From Capnocytophaga catalasegens (GTDB lineage: Bacteria > Bacteroidota > Bacteroidia > Flavobacteriales > Flavobacteriaceae), in contig NZ_BPMA01000044.1 in assembly GCF_026005215.1 (NCBI RefSeq), forward strand, positions 1-64,000: a stretch of 64,000 nt of DNA. The letters are read 5' to 3'. Below the pieces are notes generated by a model. It was not told where the DNA came from and made no database searches. It saw only the letters and a program-made list of their open reading frames with translations. Made by a program: the position numbers and the translations under genes. This document shows positions 43,749-52,978 of this stretch, in pieces. The first letter of the stretch is position 1, and the number at the start of each line of letters is the position of its first letter.

Positions 43749-44513
43749 TTATTTTTCTTCGTTAGGAAGAATGCGTTTTATCATTCTTAGTTTATGAGTA
43801 TACTTCTGAAAATCGATATTATAAATGCCATTATGGTCAAGCGCATCAATACGTACTTTTCCATGAGCATGTATAATATAATTTTTTTGTATAATCATTC
43901 CTACATGAGTTATTTGTCCTTCAAAATTATCAAAGAAAACTAAATCACCTGCCTTAGTTTCTTCTATAAAATCAACTGAATGACCGATACCTGATTGTTG
44001 ATAAGCATCACGTGGAATACTTATTCCGATAAGTTTATAAATCATTTGTACAAGTCCGGAGCAATCAATACCAAAAGGAGATTTTCCTCCCCATTGATAA
44101 GGAGCATTTAAGTATTTGTAAGCTATTTCTATCAAATCTTTCCGATTTACTCCCTGTTGTATATCTCCTGTAAATAATTGACCCAAAAAGTGAGAATTAC
44201 TTGTAGTAGCTCCAATACAAATAGGTTGTAACTGATTTTCATCATCAATACTTTGTACAAAATCTACTAAATCAGAAGCATAACGAGGAGGAGTTTCTTT
44301 TATTTCTCTATATGTTTGCTCATCAATAGGCTGTACTTGTTTTTCATCAACCCATCCTTCATATTGATCAAAATCTATTCGTACATAAAGCCAATTATCT
44401 TGTTTTCTTATTATGAAACAAACATCTCCATAAAGTATTTGCGTAATTTGCTGACTTTTATGAGAGGCTTCTTCTCGAATAGGAACTACGCTTAAGTTAC
44501 ATAGTGCATACAT
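43749..44513 (-). CDS. NlpC/P60 cell wall peptidase with SH3 domains
   Basis: This is a 254-aa C40 family cysteine peptidase. An N-terminal bacterial SH3-like segment (residues about 1-60, LYGDVCFIIRKQDNWLYVRI) is followed by the NlpC/P60 domain. The catalytic residues are C151 (GIDCSGLVQMIYK), H203 (ITHVGMII) and the polar H215 or H217 (IIHAHGK). It probably cleaves D-Glu/L-amino acid cross-links in peptidoglycan peptides. No signal peptide is visible, so its location is unclear. A -7 box lies at 44615-44622. Confidence 0.9.
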   Translation of the reverse strand: MYALCNLSVVPIREEASHKSQQITQILYGDVCFIIRKQDNWLYVRIDFDQYEGWVDEKQVQPIDEQTYREIKETPPRYASDLVDFVQSIDDENQLQPICIGATTSNSHFLGQLFTGDIQQGVNRKDLIEIAYKYLNAPYQWGGKSPFGIDCSGLVQMIYKLIGISIPRDAYQQSGIGHSVDFIEETKAGDLVFFDNFEGQITHVGMIIQKNYIIHAHGKVRIDALDHNGIYNIDFQKYTHKLRMIKRILPNEEK

Positions 44514-44614
44514 AGTATTTTTCTAAGAATAAAAGATAAATAATTTGTTTAATAAAGATACTATTTTATTTGTAAAATATATAAAATGAAAATAGTAAGT
44601 TTGAAAATTCTCTG

Positions 44615-44622
44615 CAAATATA
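44615..44622 (-). promoter_or_regulatory. Promoter -7 box of the NlpC/P60 gene
   Basis: On the minus strand this reads TATATTTG, a match to TAnnTTTG, about 100 nt upstream of the start. Confidence 0.4.
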
Positions 44623-44728
44623 CAATCTTTTTTATTTAAAAAAGAATATTGGTACTAATTATTTTTAATTTTATAAAAATAATTAGAATTAGTAAGATAG
44701 TGATGATAAGATGATTTATATAAACTAA

Positions 44729-44756
44729 AAAATCTGGATAATTTATCCAGATTTTA
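44729..44756. terminator. Terminator of the alcohol dehydrogenase gene
   Basis: A perfect stem, AATCTGGATAA and TTATCCAGATT (44731-44753), is A-rich on the left and T-rich on the right. It lies just 3' of the dehydrogenase gene. Confidence 0.75.
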
Positions 44757-44792
44757 AAAACTAAATTGATAAGATAACTAATGTACAACTTG

Positions 44793-45842
44793 TTAATGAT
44801 TACAATTACAAGTATTTTTTCCTTTTTTCATATCAAGAACCATACGTCCTTGTATTTTTCCTTCTTCCATTTCTTTAAAAATAGCAGGAGCATCTTCAAT
44901 AGGTCTTGTTTGAACAATCGGAACTACTTTTCCTTCTGCTCCAAACTGAAAGGCTTCTTCCAAATCTTTTCGAGTACCTACCAAAGACCCAATGACTTCT
45001 ATACCATTGAGAACAGTTTTAATAATTGGTAAATCCATTGTTTCAGAAGGAAGTCCGACAGCAACAACTTTTCCTGCGCGACGAACCGAATCAATAGCTT
45101 GATTAAAAGCAACTTTAGAAACAGCTGTAACCACTGTAGCATGTACTCCCCCGTTAGATAATTCTTTTATCATCTTCGGTACATTATCTACCTTTTTACT
45201 ATTGATAATAAAATCTGCGCCTACTTCTTTTGCCAAGTTGAGTTTATCATCATTTATATCAACAGCGATTACATGTGCATTGAATACATGTTTAGCATAT
45301 TGAATAGCCAGATTACCCAATCCTCCACAACCATATATGGCAACCCATTCTCCGGGTTTGAGATTGCCTACTTTTATTGCTTTGTACGTAGTTACACCTG
45401 CACATGTGATACTGCTTGCTTGTGCAGGGTCAAGACCTTCTGGAACTTTTACAGCATAATTAGCCGTTACTAAGCAATATTCTGACATACCTCCATCTAC
45501 AGAATATCCTGCATTTTTAGCTTTTCGACAGAGAGTTTCGCGTCCTGTGGTACAATATTCGCAAGTACCACAGCCTTCAAAAAACCAAGCAATACTCACT
45601 CGATCACCTACTTTTAAAGATTTTACATTGGGTGCAACTTCTTTTACAATACCGATACCTTCATGTCCCAATATTCTACCTGGAACTTTACCAAAATCAC
45701 CATTGGCTACATGTAAATCGGTGTGGCAAACACCACAATATTCTACTTCGACCAAAGCTTCCCCTATTCCTACTTTTGGGATTTCTTTTTCGACAACTTC
45801 AACAGGACCAGTTCCTGTTTTGTTTACAATTACGGCTTTCAT
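44793..45842 (-). CDS. adhP: Zinc-dependent alcohol dehydrogenase
   Basis: This 349-aa medium-chain dehydrogenase starts at MKAVIVNK. An in-frame extension to 45869 adds nine residues and is less likely. Catalytic zinc ligands are C39 (or C36) and H60-E61 (LGHEGIG), and structural zinc cysteines are in [16 protein letters not shown]. The Rossmann motif is [13 protein letters not shown]. It interconverts primary alcohols and aldehydes with NAD(H) and resembles AdhP. The last residues, TCNCNH, form an odd Cys/His-rich tail. Confidence 0.9.
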   Translation of the reverse strand: MKAVIVNKTGTGPVEVVEKEIPKVGIGEALVEVEYCGVCHTDLHVANGDFGKVPGRILGHEGIGIVKEVAPNVKSLKVGDRVSIAWFFEGCGTCEYCTTGRETLCRKAKNAGYSVDGGMSEYCLVTANYAVKVPEGLDPAQASSITCAGVTTYKAIKVGNLKPGEWVAIYGCGGLGNLAIQYAKHVFNAHVIAVDINDDKLNLAKEVGADFIINSKKVDNVPKMIKELSNGGVHATVVTAVSKVAFNQAIDSVRRAGKVVAVGLPSETMDLPIIKTVLNGIEVIGSLVGTRKDLEEAFQFGAEGKVVPIVQTRPIEDAPAIFKEMEEGKIQGRMVLDMKKGKNTCNCNH

Positions 45843-46277
45843 ATTATTTATATTTAAAGTTATATTCATTTGTAAAACAATTCTGTTATAGAATTGTAGA
45901 TTTATTTAACTCGAATAATCTTTATATTGATATTAAAATAAGTGAAATTTTTTGTAGAATGCAAAACAAATGTACGAAAAAAAACTTGTATGTCCGTTTA
46001 GTGTAATAAATGATTTTTTTTGTAATAATTTATCAAAAATATGAAAATATAACTATTTGGTTTTCAGTTATATATTTTTACATTTGACTTATAAAATTTA
46101 GCAATTATATTCTTTTATTAGTAATAACGGAGATACATAAAAAAAAATGATATTTTATTACTTTATATCGAAAAAATAAAATAAAAAATTTTTTTAACCA
46201 ATTATTTATCCTAATCAGCTAATAATAGTAAATTGAAAAGAAGATACGGAATAGAAGGAAAATATAATGTATAAAAA
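45843..46277. other. AT-rich intergenic region with one promoter element
   Basis: On the minus strand a TACATTTG -7 box at 45974-45967 could drive the dehydrogenase. I see no gene, RNA or repeat array in the remainder. Confidence 0.4.
45967..45974 (-). promoter_or_regulatory. Promoter -7 box of the alcohol dehydrogenase gene
   Basis: On the minus strand this reads TACATTTG, about 125 nt upstream of the start. No -33 element is seen. Confidence 0.4.
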
Positions 46278-46308
46278 AATCTCGGTTTAATATTTTTAAA
46301 CCGAGATT
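46278..46308. terminator. Terminator of the OmpA-family gene
   Basis: A perfect stem of about 13 bp (AATCTCGGTTTAA with TTAAACCGAGATT) has a short T-rich loop. On the minus strand it is followed by a T-rich run. Confidence 0.85.
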
Positions 46309-46359
46309 AAAATGGTTTGCTAATTAAAAATAGTAAAAATCTTTTATTGTTTTTTTATT

Positions 46360-47532
46360 TTAGAAACTGAAAGTTACACGACGAGCCATTTGACGAGCAT
46401 TAGCAGAATTTTTATTTACGCTATTGTCTTCACCTTTTCCTTCAAAATTAAGTCTTGAAGCATCAACTCCTCTATCTACAAGAAGTTGTTTGATAACTTC
46501 AGCACGTTTTGCCGATAGCTTTTGATTGTAATTTTCTCCACCAATTTCATCAGCATATCCGATTACATTGACATTAGCTGAAGAATCTTGTCTTAAATAA
46601 TTAGCTACGAAATCAGCAGCCCACAATGAAGAAGTTTGTGGTTTTGATGAATTGAAGTCGAAATAAACATTGATATACCCTTTTTCGATAAGGTCACGAG
46701 CTACATCTTTATTGCTATAAGTGTCTTTGTCTAGATTTCCATACTTATCGTTTAAGTATTTTTCAATTTCATCAGGTACTCTATTACCATTCTCGTCAAT
46801 CATTTTATCTTCTTTACCACTTAATTTTTGGTCAAGAGTAGCCAAATCACTTTCGGCTTTTGCTAAGCGGTCAGTAAGTTTTTGAAGTCTATCATCAACA
46901 AACCAATCAGCATGTACAGAATGTTTACCAAGAGCAATTTGAAGACCTGCTGTGGCTGTAAAGTTGATACCTTGTATTCCTCTTCGATTCGTTGTAGAAT
47001 ATGTATCAAATGTATTTTCTTGGCGTGCATTGAAATAAATAGACCCATCAATAAGTAGAGCTATACGATTGCTCAAACGAACTTCAGGGGTTAAACCTGC
47101 TACGAAGAAAGCAATACCATCACCTTTAGATAAGTTATCTCCATTTAGTTGTCCATAACCAAAACCTGCGTGAGTCAATAACCCGATATCTCTTGTCCAA
47201 TCTTCAAAAGATAAAACACGAGCAAGGTTAGCAACTCCTTGTAAATTCACATTCCAAAGGTTTGATTTGAATTTTTGTGAATTATCTCCATTTTCATAAC
47301 TATCGTATCCTCCTGCCAATCGAATACCAAATTTGTTATTAGCCATATAACGAACCCCACCATTCACAGTCCAGAGGTTAGGTGTAGAGGTAAAGTATCC
47401 AGAAGAAAATTCTATAATAGGTTTATTAACTCCTCCATTTACATCAATAGACCATTTGTTATACGCTTGTTCTTGTGCCTGTGTTGTGAAAGCAATTACT
47501 AATGTAGCTAAGGCTAAAAATTGTTTTTTCAT
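46360..47532 (-). CDS. OmpA-family outer membrane porin
   Basis: This 390-aa protein has a signal peptide (ending TTQAQ), an N-terminal eight-stranded-barrel-like half (residues about 20-210), a helical linker (DDRLQKLTDRLAKAESDLATL), and a C-terminal OmpA peptidoglycan-binding domain. The conserved core motif is present as SANVNVIGYADEIGGENYNQKLSAKRA, with the peptidoglycan-contact Asp and Arg positions. It anchors the outer membrane to peptidoglycan and is usually abundant. A promoter at 47613-47642 precedes it with a leader of about 75 nt. Confidence 0.94.
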   Translation of the reverse strand: MKKQFLALATLVIAFTTQAQEQAYNKWSIDVNGGVNKPIIEFSSGYFTSTPNLWTVNGGVRYMANNKFGIRLAGGYDSYENGDNSQKFKSNLWNVNLQGVANLARVLSFEDWTRDIGLLTHAGFGYGQLNGDNLSKGDGIAFFVAGLTPEVRLSNRIALLIDGSIYFNARQENTFDTYSTTNRRGIQGINFTATAGLQIALGKHSVHADWFVDDRLQKLTDRLAKAESDLATLDQKLSGKEDKMIDENGNRVPDEIEKYLNDKYGNLDKDTYSNKDVARDLIEKGYINVYFDFNSSKPQTSSLWAADFVANYLRQDSSANVNVIGYADEIGGENYNQKLSAKRAEVIKQLLVDRGVDASRLNFEGKGEDNSVNKNSANARQMARRVTFSF

Positions 47533-47612
47533 AAAATGTAATTTAAATAAAACGTTGTTTTAAAAATTTTTAATATTGGATAAATTTCAAAAATGTTAAA
47601 TGAAATTCGGGA

Positions 47613-47642
47613 CAAAAATAAATTCTTTTTTTGAAAAAACAA
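47613..47642 (-). promoter_or_regulatory. Promoter of the OmpA-family gene
   Basis: On the minus strand this reads TTG (47642-47640), a 19-nt spacer, then TATTTTTG (47620-47613), close to the consensus. The leader before the ATG is about 75 nt. Confidence 0.6.
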
Positions 47643-47799
47643 AGAAAAATAATATTTTTTTTATTTTTTTGTAATAATGTAACTTAATCAAATGGTAGTC
47701 AAAGCATTGTACGTAGTATAACTCAATTTTTATTTTTTTGATAGTCAAATAGATAGGGTACTCAATTAGCAAAATTGATTTTTAATAAAAAATATTTCT

Positions 47800-50205
47800 T
47801 TAAAAACGTTCTGCTTCATTCAAATCACTTTGATGTGATATTTTTTCTTTTTGTTTTCCTATTTTATAAGTCAGATAGCATTTAACTTGTCGTGATTCTC
47901 CATAGCCCCAAATATAATTATCTAAATTAGGCAAATGACTTTCAGAGTCCCAACGTTGCGTATGAAAAATATCGGTAAATGAAAGGGCAACGTTAAGTTG
48001 ATTGTCCCAAAAAGAGCGTTGCAGACCAATGTCGATAAATCCGCTGGGCTTAGTTACTTCATTGGCATTAATAATTTGATTGGAGTAATAGTTCGTATTT
48101 ACTTCGCCAGTGATATGCCAAGGGAGTTTGAATTGATGTTGAGAGTTGCAAGTAAATGTCCATTTTCGTGGGCTAAACGAAGCATAATCGGGTATTGAAA
48201 ACACATTGTGCATATAGAAAATAGACGAATTTAAATGCATTTTGTACCACGAAGTCCATTGAATTTCTTGCAGAATGGAAGCTGAAAAATGATTTTGATG
48301 TCCGATGTTTCGAGGAATCATAATCACACGTTGATTTTGGTGTTTCTCGGTAATTTGTCCGCTGTAATTATCTGTAAAGGTATAAGATAAAATAGCGGTT
48401 GTTTTATCCCAAGTGGCGGAAGTAGTGAGTTTTTGTATTTTTTGAGGTTCTAAAAAAGGATTGCCTACCCAATCCGATAGCCCGTCGAGCGACTGAATGA
48501 AAGGGCTCAAATCTTGATATGCGGGGCGTGCAATTCGTTTGCTGTAACTCAATGCGTAGCTATTTTTTTCATTTTGCTGATACGTAAGGTTCAGGAAAGG
48601 AAAAAAGTTTGGATACTGACGCTTGTTTTCTTGATAGCTTTGAAGGCTTCCTTGTCGAGGGAATAATTTTCCGATAGCAAAAGTGTATTCGCTTCGTATT
48701 CCGATTTCGGCTGAAAGTTTTTCGCTAAGTTGGTAAGCACTTTGCAAATAAGCAGCTAATAGGCGTTCTTGATAATCGAAAGTATTAGAACGGTTTACAT
48801 TCAGCAGATTTCCTGACGAAAGCACAGTAAGATAATCGGAGCGATTATGTGTTTTTACTTGAGAAAATTTGATTCCTGACGACCATTTTCCTTGCCATAA
48901 AGGGAACTTCTGATGGAATGCGGCAGCAAAAATATGAACTTTTCGGTCGCTGTCAGCTAAAAAAGTATCATCTGCTATTTTGTCTGTGTTTATTTCTTTG
49001 TGCCAATTGGGCTGAAGAATAACGGAGACGCCATCGAAGAAAATGTAGTCTATATCCACATTATATTTTTCTTCGTCGGAAATGCGATACTCATAAAAAG
49101 TGTTTACTCCGTATCGATTTGCTTTTTGCTTGGTGTAATTGCTTTGTCCGTAAAGGGTCTTTTGATATGTGAAGTGCTTGTCGTAGATGTCGTTTTGAGT
49201 GTCGATATTTCCTTTTCCAAAGAGCGTGTTAGCGGTTAAGTTCACGCCGATAGTGTTTTTATCGTTTAAGAAAATATCTGTGCCTAAATTAGCTGAAATG
49301 GACTTGCGTCGGTCGGTATCTGCAGAGGAGCTTATGTACCAGTTATCGTCCAATCGCCTGTCAGAGCCGTAGTTGTAATCAATATTCCCAAACTGATGAT
49401 TGTATCCGAAGTTTATGTTTCGTTTCTTGGTGTTGTGTTGCAAGGAAATATCGGTGTTGTTTCGAGTGTGTTTCCAGTAGGAAATTCCGCTACCAACAGA
49501 AAGGAATGTACCTTCGATATGGGTTTTGGATAGAACAATGTTAATGATTCCTGAGCTACCTTCGGCATCGTATTGAGCTGATGGATTTAGCAGAATTTCA
49601 ATGTTTTTGATTTGTGAAGCCGAAATAGATTTGAGGAAACTTGCCAAGTCTTCGGCTTGCATATAAGTCGATTTCCCGTTGATGAAAACAACCGTTCCTT
49701 TCTTTCCCATAATAGAAATGGTATTTGTGTTATCGACTAAAACGCCAGGTGTTTTTTTCAAGGCATCGAAAGCATTGCTTCCTAAGGTGACGACACTTTC
49801 TTTGGGCGAAAAAATAATTTTTCCGTTTTCTAACCGAACTACGGGCTTTTTGCTGCTTGCTGTTACAACCACATCGCTAAGTTCGATGATTGAGGCTTTT
49901 AGTACAATATTTCCCAGTTGAATGTTTTGTTGTAGGAAAAATGCTTGTCCTTGATACGATTCATATCCTGAAGCGAAAATAACGATTTGCATTTCACTGT
50001 TTTTTGCCGATAGGGAGAAATAGCCATTAGCATCAGTAGTAGTTTGTGCGATAGCCTTTTGCGACTGATTGTCCATTAACGAGACCACTGCATAGGGAAT
50101 ACTTTCAGTATTTTCTTCAATTACACGCCCCGAAATAGTGTACAAACTTTGTGCAGAAAGCGTCGAGAAAACAAGTGCGAGGTAGAAAAATATTATTTTT
50201 TTCAT
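47800..50205 (-). CDS. TonB-dependent receptor-like outer membrane protein (second copy)
   Basis: This 801-aa protein has a signal peptide (ending TLSAQS), a carboxypeptidase-regulatory-like domain (residues about 22-105), a plug-like region (IMGKKGTVVFINGKSTYMQAE and LNPSAQYDAEGSSGIINIVL), and a beta-barrel. It has the same architecture as the protein at 113-2563, with similar motifs, so they are family members. No SusD-like partner is adjacent. The promoter region has an 8-nt tandem tract (50252-50283), which may vary its expression. Confidence 0.88.
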   Translation of the reverse strand: MKKIIFFYLALVFSTLSAQSLYTISGRVIEENTESIPYAVVSLMDNQSQKAIAQTTTDANGYFSLSAKNSEMQIVIFASGYESYQGQAFFLQQNIQLGNIVLKASIIELSDVVVTASSKKPVVRLENGKIIFSPKESVVTLGSNAFDALKKTPGVLVDNTNTISIMGKKGTVVFINGKSTYMQAEDLASFLKSISASQIKNIEILLNPSAQYDAEGSSGIINIVLSKTHIEGTFLSVGSGISYWKHTRNNTDISLQHNTKKRNINFGYNHQFGNIDYNYGSDRRLDDNWYISSSADTDRRKSISANLGTDIFLNDKNTIGVNLTANTLFGKGNIDTQNDIYDKHFTYQKTLYGQSNYTKQKANRYGVNTFYEYRISDEEKYNVDIDYIFFDGVSVILQPNWHKEINTDKIADDTFLADSDRKVHIFAAAFHQKFPLWQGKWSSGIKFSQVKTHNRSDYLTVLSSGNLLNVNRSNTFDYQERLLAAYLQSAYQLSEKLSAEIGIRSEYTFAIGKLFPRQGSLQSYQENKRQYPNFFPFLNLTYQQNEKNSYALSYSKRIARPAYQDLSPFIQSLDGLSDWVGNPFLEPQKIQKLTTSATWDKTTAILSYTFTDNYSGQITEKHQNQRVIMIPRNIGHQNHFSASILQEIQWTSWYKMHLNSSIFYMHNVFSIPDYASFSPRKWTFTCNSQHQFKLPWHITGEVNTNYYSNQIINANEVTKPSGFIDIGLQRSFWDNQLNVALSFTDIFHTQRWDSESHLPNLDNYIWGYGESRQVKCYLTYKIGKQKEKISHQSDLNEAERF

Positions 50206-50244
50206 TGTGAAGTATGGTTTTGAAAATGGTAATTATTTATTATG

Positions 50245-50252
50245 CAAAAATA
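50245..50252 (-). promoter_or_regulatory. Promoter -7 box of the TonB-type receptor with the 8-nt tract
   Basis: On the minus strand this reads TATTTTTG, 40 nt before the ATG. The usual -33 position falls inside the AAAAAAAT tract immediately upstream. Confidence 0.55.
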
Positions 50253-50283
50253 AAAAAATAAAAAAATAAAAAAATAAAAAAAT
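50252..50283. repeat. 8-nt tandem tract (AAAAAAAT, about 4.6 copies)
   Basis: T residues recur exactly every 8 nt at 50251, 50259, 50267, 50275 and 50283, separated by runs of seven A. The tract lies directly next to the -7 box of the receptor gene, in the position of the promoter spacer and -33 element. Confidence 0.95.
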
Positions 50284-50618
50284 ATGTTGCTTATAAGCTT
50301 ATATAGATTGAGTTTAAATAGTAATTTAGTTTATTTTGTTATTGCTTGAATGAAATTGGAAATTAAACGGATTTAAGTTTTTTATCATTTGTGAGATTAT
50401 TCTTTGAGTATAGTGCTGTCAAGTTGAACAAAATTGCGAAATTGAGTATGTACATCGAAGTCCTTTTTTAATATTATTTCTCAATTTTGCTCAAAATGAT
50501 AGGGAATTTTACTTTATTTAAAATAACAACTTTTGTTTTTAATGAAAAAGTTTAAACAAAATTATTAAAATTATTGAGAAATAAGTTACATTGAATAATA
50601 TTTTTGTACAGAAAGTAC
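50284..50618. other. AT-rich intergenic region without a recognised gene
   Basis: This lies between the divergent receptor and rpoN genes. I see no ORF, repeat array or RNA gene beyond the elements listed separately. Confidence 0.4.
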
Positions 50619-50646
50619 TTGAAATGATTAAAAATTGTTATTTTTG
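50619..50646 (+). promoter_or_regulatory. Promoter of rpoN
   Basis: TTG (50619-50621), a 17-nt spacer and TATTTTTG (50639-50646) fit the consensus. The ATG lies 17 nt after the -7 box. Confidence 0.65.
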
Positions 50647-50663
50647 CCCCAAATAAATCAGTT

Positions 50664-52127
50664 ATGTTAAAGCAACAATTACAGCTAAAATTAGCTCAGA
50701 AATTATCACCTCAACAAATTCAGTTGATGAAATTGGTTCAGTTACCAACATTGGCTTTTGAGCAACGAGTTAAGCAAGAATTGGAAGAGAATCCTGCGCT
50801 TGAAAGTGGAGTAGAGGAGTCATCATACGAAGAAGATGTGTTTGCAGACGAATTTGATAATTCGCAAGAAGATTACGAAGATAGAGAAATAATAGAAGCA
50901 AGTGATATCAATGTAGATGAATATTTGAGTGATGATGAAATACCAGAATATCGCTTGCATACTAACAATTATAGTGATGATGATGCGGATTATGATATCC
51001 CTTACAAAGCAGAAGTTTCGTTTCATCAATCGCTTTTGAACCAATTGAACACATTTCGATTAACTGATTTGCAACGAGATATTGCCGAATTTTTGGTAGG
51101 AAGTATCAATGATAATGGATATATACGAAGAGAATTGACAGATATTACTGATGATTTGGCTTTTACACAAAACATTTATACCGATGTTGAAACGGTAGAA
51201 AAAGTGCTTCGGTCTGTTATTTTTCAACTTGACCCAGCAGGAGTGGGTGCTCGCAATTTACAGGAATGTCTTTTGATACAACTTGAAAGGAAAAATCATA
51301 CTCTAAGTGTGTTAACCGCTATTGATATTCTGAAAAATAATTTTGATTTGTTCAGTAAGAAACATTATGAAAAGCTGACACAAAAATATTCAATTTCGGA
51401 AGAAAATCTTAAGAAAGTAATTGCCGAAATAGAACGTTTAAATCCTAAACCAGGATATTCGGAAGAGATGCGTACAGAGCAAATAATTCCTGATTTTACA
51501 ATTCGTGAAAATGAAGGTGAATTGGAACTTTTGCTCAATGGTCGAAATGCTCCTGAGCTACACGTATCAAAAGATTATATTGATTTGCTTGAAACTTACA
51601 AAGATTCTAAAAATAAATCGGGACAAAAAGAAGCCGTTTTATTCATCAAACAAAAATTAGATGCTGCTCGATGGTTTATTGATGCTGTAAAACAACGCCA
51701 ACACACGCTTTATATAACGATGAATGCCATTATGATACGGCAGAAAGAATATTTTTTGACGGGAGATGAAACTAAACTTAAACCTTTGATACTTAAAGAT
51801 ATAGCAGAAATGGTTGATATGGATGTATCAACTATTTCGAGAGTGGCAAGTAGTAAGTATGTTAATACTCCATATGGAACAAAACTTATTAAAGAATTTT
51901 TCTCAGAAGGAATAAAGAATGAAGTAGGAGAAGATATTTCAACCCATGAGGTAAAAGACTTTCTACAAACAATTATTGATGGCGAAGATAAAAAGAAACC
52001 ATATCCTGATGATCAACTTACATTGATTATGAAAGAAAAAGGTTATCCAATAGCTCGAAGAACTGTGGCAAAATATCGTGAACAACTCGGAATACCCGTA
52101 GCAAGATTACGGAAGGAATTAGATTGA
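50664..52127 (+). CDS. rpoN: RNA polymerase sigma-54 factor
   Basis: This is a 487-aa sigma-54. The N-terminal glutamine-rich region I (LKQQLQLKLAQKLSPQQIQLMKLVQLP) interacts with activators. An acidic region II follows, then the core-binding domain and helix-turn-helix (MDVSTISRVASSKYV). The C-terminal RpoN box is ARRTVAKYREQLGIP, which contacts the -24 element. Length and domain order are normal. It is convergent with the DjlA-like gene. Confidence 0.96.
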   Translation: MLKQQLQLKLAQKLSPQQIQLMKLVQLPTLAFEQRVKQELEENPALESGVEESSYEEDVFADEFDNSQEDYEDREIIEASDINVDEYLSDDEIPEYRLHTNNYSDDDADYDIPYKAEVSFHQSLLNQLNTFRLTDLQRDIAEFLVGSINDNGYIRRELTDITDDLAFTQNIYTDVETVEKVLRSVIFQLDPAGVGARNLQECLLIQLERKNHTLSVLTAIDILKNNFDLFSKKHYEKLTQKYSISEENLKKVIAEIERLNPKPGYSEEMRTEQIIPDFTIRENEGELELLLNGRNAPELHVSKDYIDLLETYKDSKNKSGQKEAVLFIKQKLDAARWFIDAVKQRQHTLYITMNAIMIRQKEYFLTGDETKLKPLILKDIAEMVDMDVSTISRVASSKYVNTPYGTKLIKEFFSEGIKNEVGEDISTHEVKDFLQTIIDGEDKKKPYPDDQLTLIMKEKGYPIARRTVAKYREQLGIPVARLRKELD

Positions 52128-52134
52128 AAACGAA

Positions 52135-52875
52135 TTATAAACCTCGTTCTTTTTGGATTTGTTCATAAGCCTGTTGTACTTTTTTGAATTTTTCTTCGGC
52201 ACCTTTCTTTATGGCGTCATCTTGGGTTACTACGCGGTCTGGGTGATATTTTTTAGCCATTTCACGATAGGCTTTTTTCACTTCGGCATCGGAAGCATCG
52301 GGGTTTATTTCGAGAATTTTGTAAGCATTATTTTGAGTTTGGATGAACATCGCTTTGATGCTCTCAAAATCTTGTGATGAAATACGAAGATTTCGTGCAA
52401 TACGTAAGATTTGATTATACTCGGCGTCGCTTATATGTCCATCAATTTGGGCAATTTCAAACAAAAAATGAATAATCTGTAAGCGAGTAGCATACTGAGT
52501 ACGTATATATATATGTGCGCAAATCTGTTCAATGGAAATATTTTGGTGTTTTATCAAGTTATTGAATGAGTAAAATACTTCATTGGCACGTTCACGTCCA
52601 TACATAGCTACAAATTTGCTACGAACATAATCCAATTCTTGTTGAGTAGTACGTCCGTCTGCTTTGATAACAAAAGCACAAAGAGAGAGTAAGTTCAGCT
52701 CAAAATCGGCAGAAAAATAATTTGCCCTGTGAGTATTAAAAATTGTTGATTTTTTTGAAGAATGATTTTTATTTGTTCCTATATTTTCAAGGACAGAACC
52801 TATTATCCAACCGAATAATCCTCCCCAAAAACTTCTTGTAAGTACATAACTTAATAAAGCTATAATCCATTTCAT
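52135..52875 (-). CDS. DjlA-like protein: membrane anchor, TerB domain, J-domain
   Basis: This is a 246-aa protein. The ATG at 52875 (MKWIIALLSYVL) is preferred, because the upstream TTG at 52893 lies inside the -7 box. An N-terminal membrane segment is followed by a TerB-like helical domain (FVIKADGRTTQQELDYVRSKF and IAQIDGHISDAEYNQI), and then a C-terminal J-domain with the HPD motif (AKKYHPDRV). This layout matches DjlA co-chaperones, which stimulate DnaK at the inner membrane. Confidence 0.9.
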   Translation of the reverse strand: MKWIIALLSYVLTRSFWGGLFGWIIGSVLENIGTNKNHSSKKSTIFNTHRANYFSADFELNLLSLCAFVIKADGRTTQQELDYVRSKFVAMYGRERANEVFYSFNNLIKHQNISIEQICAHIYIRTQYATRLQIIHFLFEIAQIDGHISDAEYNQILRIARNLRISSQDFESIKAMFIQTQNNAYKILEINPDASDAEVKKAYREMAKKYHPDRVVTQDDAIKKGAEEKFKKVQQAYEQIQKERGL

Positions 52876-52890
52876 TTGGAAAATTTTTGG

Positions 52891-52898
52891 CAAAGATA
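52891..52898 (-). promoter_or_regulatory. Promoter -7 box of the DjlA-like gene
   Basis: On the minus strand this reads TATCTTTG, a match to TAnnTTTG. It lies about 15 nt before the ATG at 52875 and therefore argues against a start at 52893. Confidence 0.55.
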
Positions 52899-52978
52899 CT
52901 CTTTTTTTGTGAAATGAAATAAAAGGAGTAGAAATTCGGGAAAAAATTGTATTTTTGGTTTTTTAAAATTTATTATCA

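Noticed and set aside
45843-46277. RNA gene in the AT-rich gap upstream of the alcohol dehydrogenase
   Set aside because: I see no conserved stem-loop or tRNA-like sequence, only a possible promoter box.
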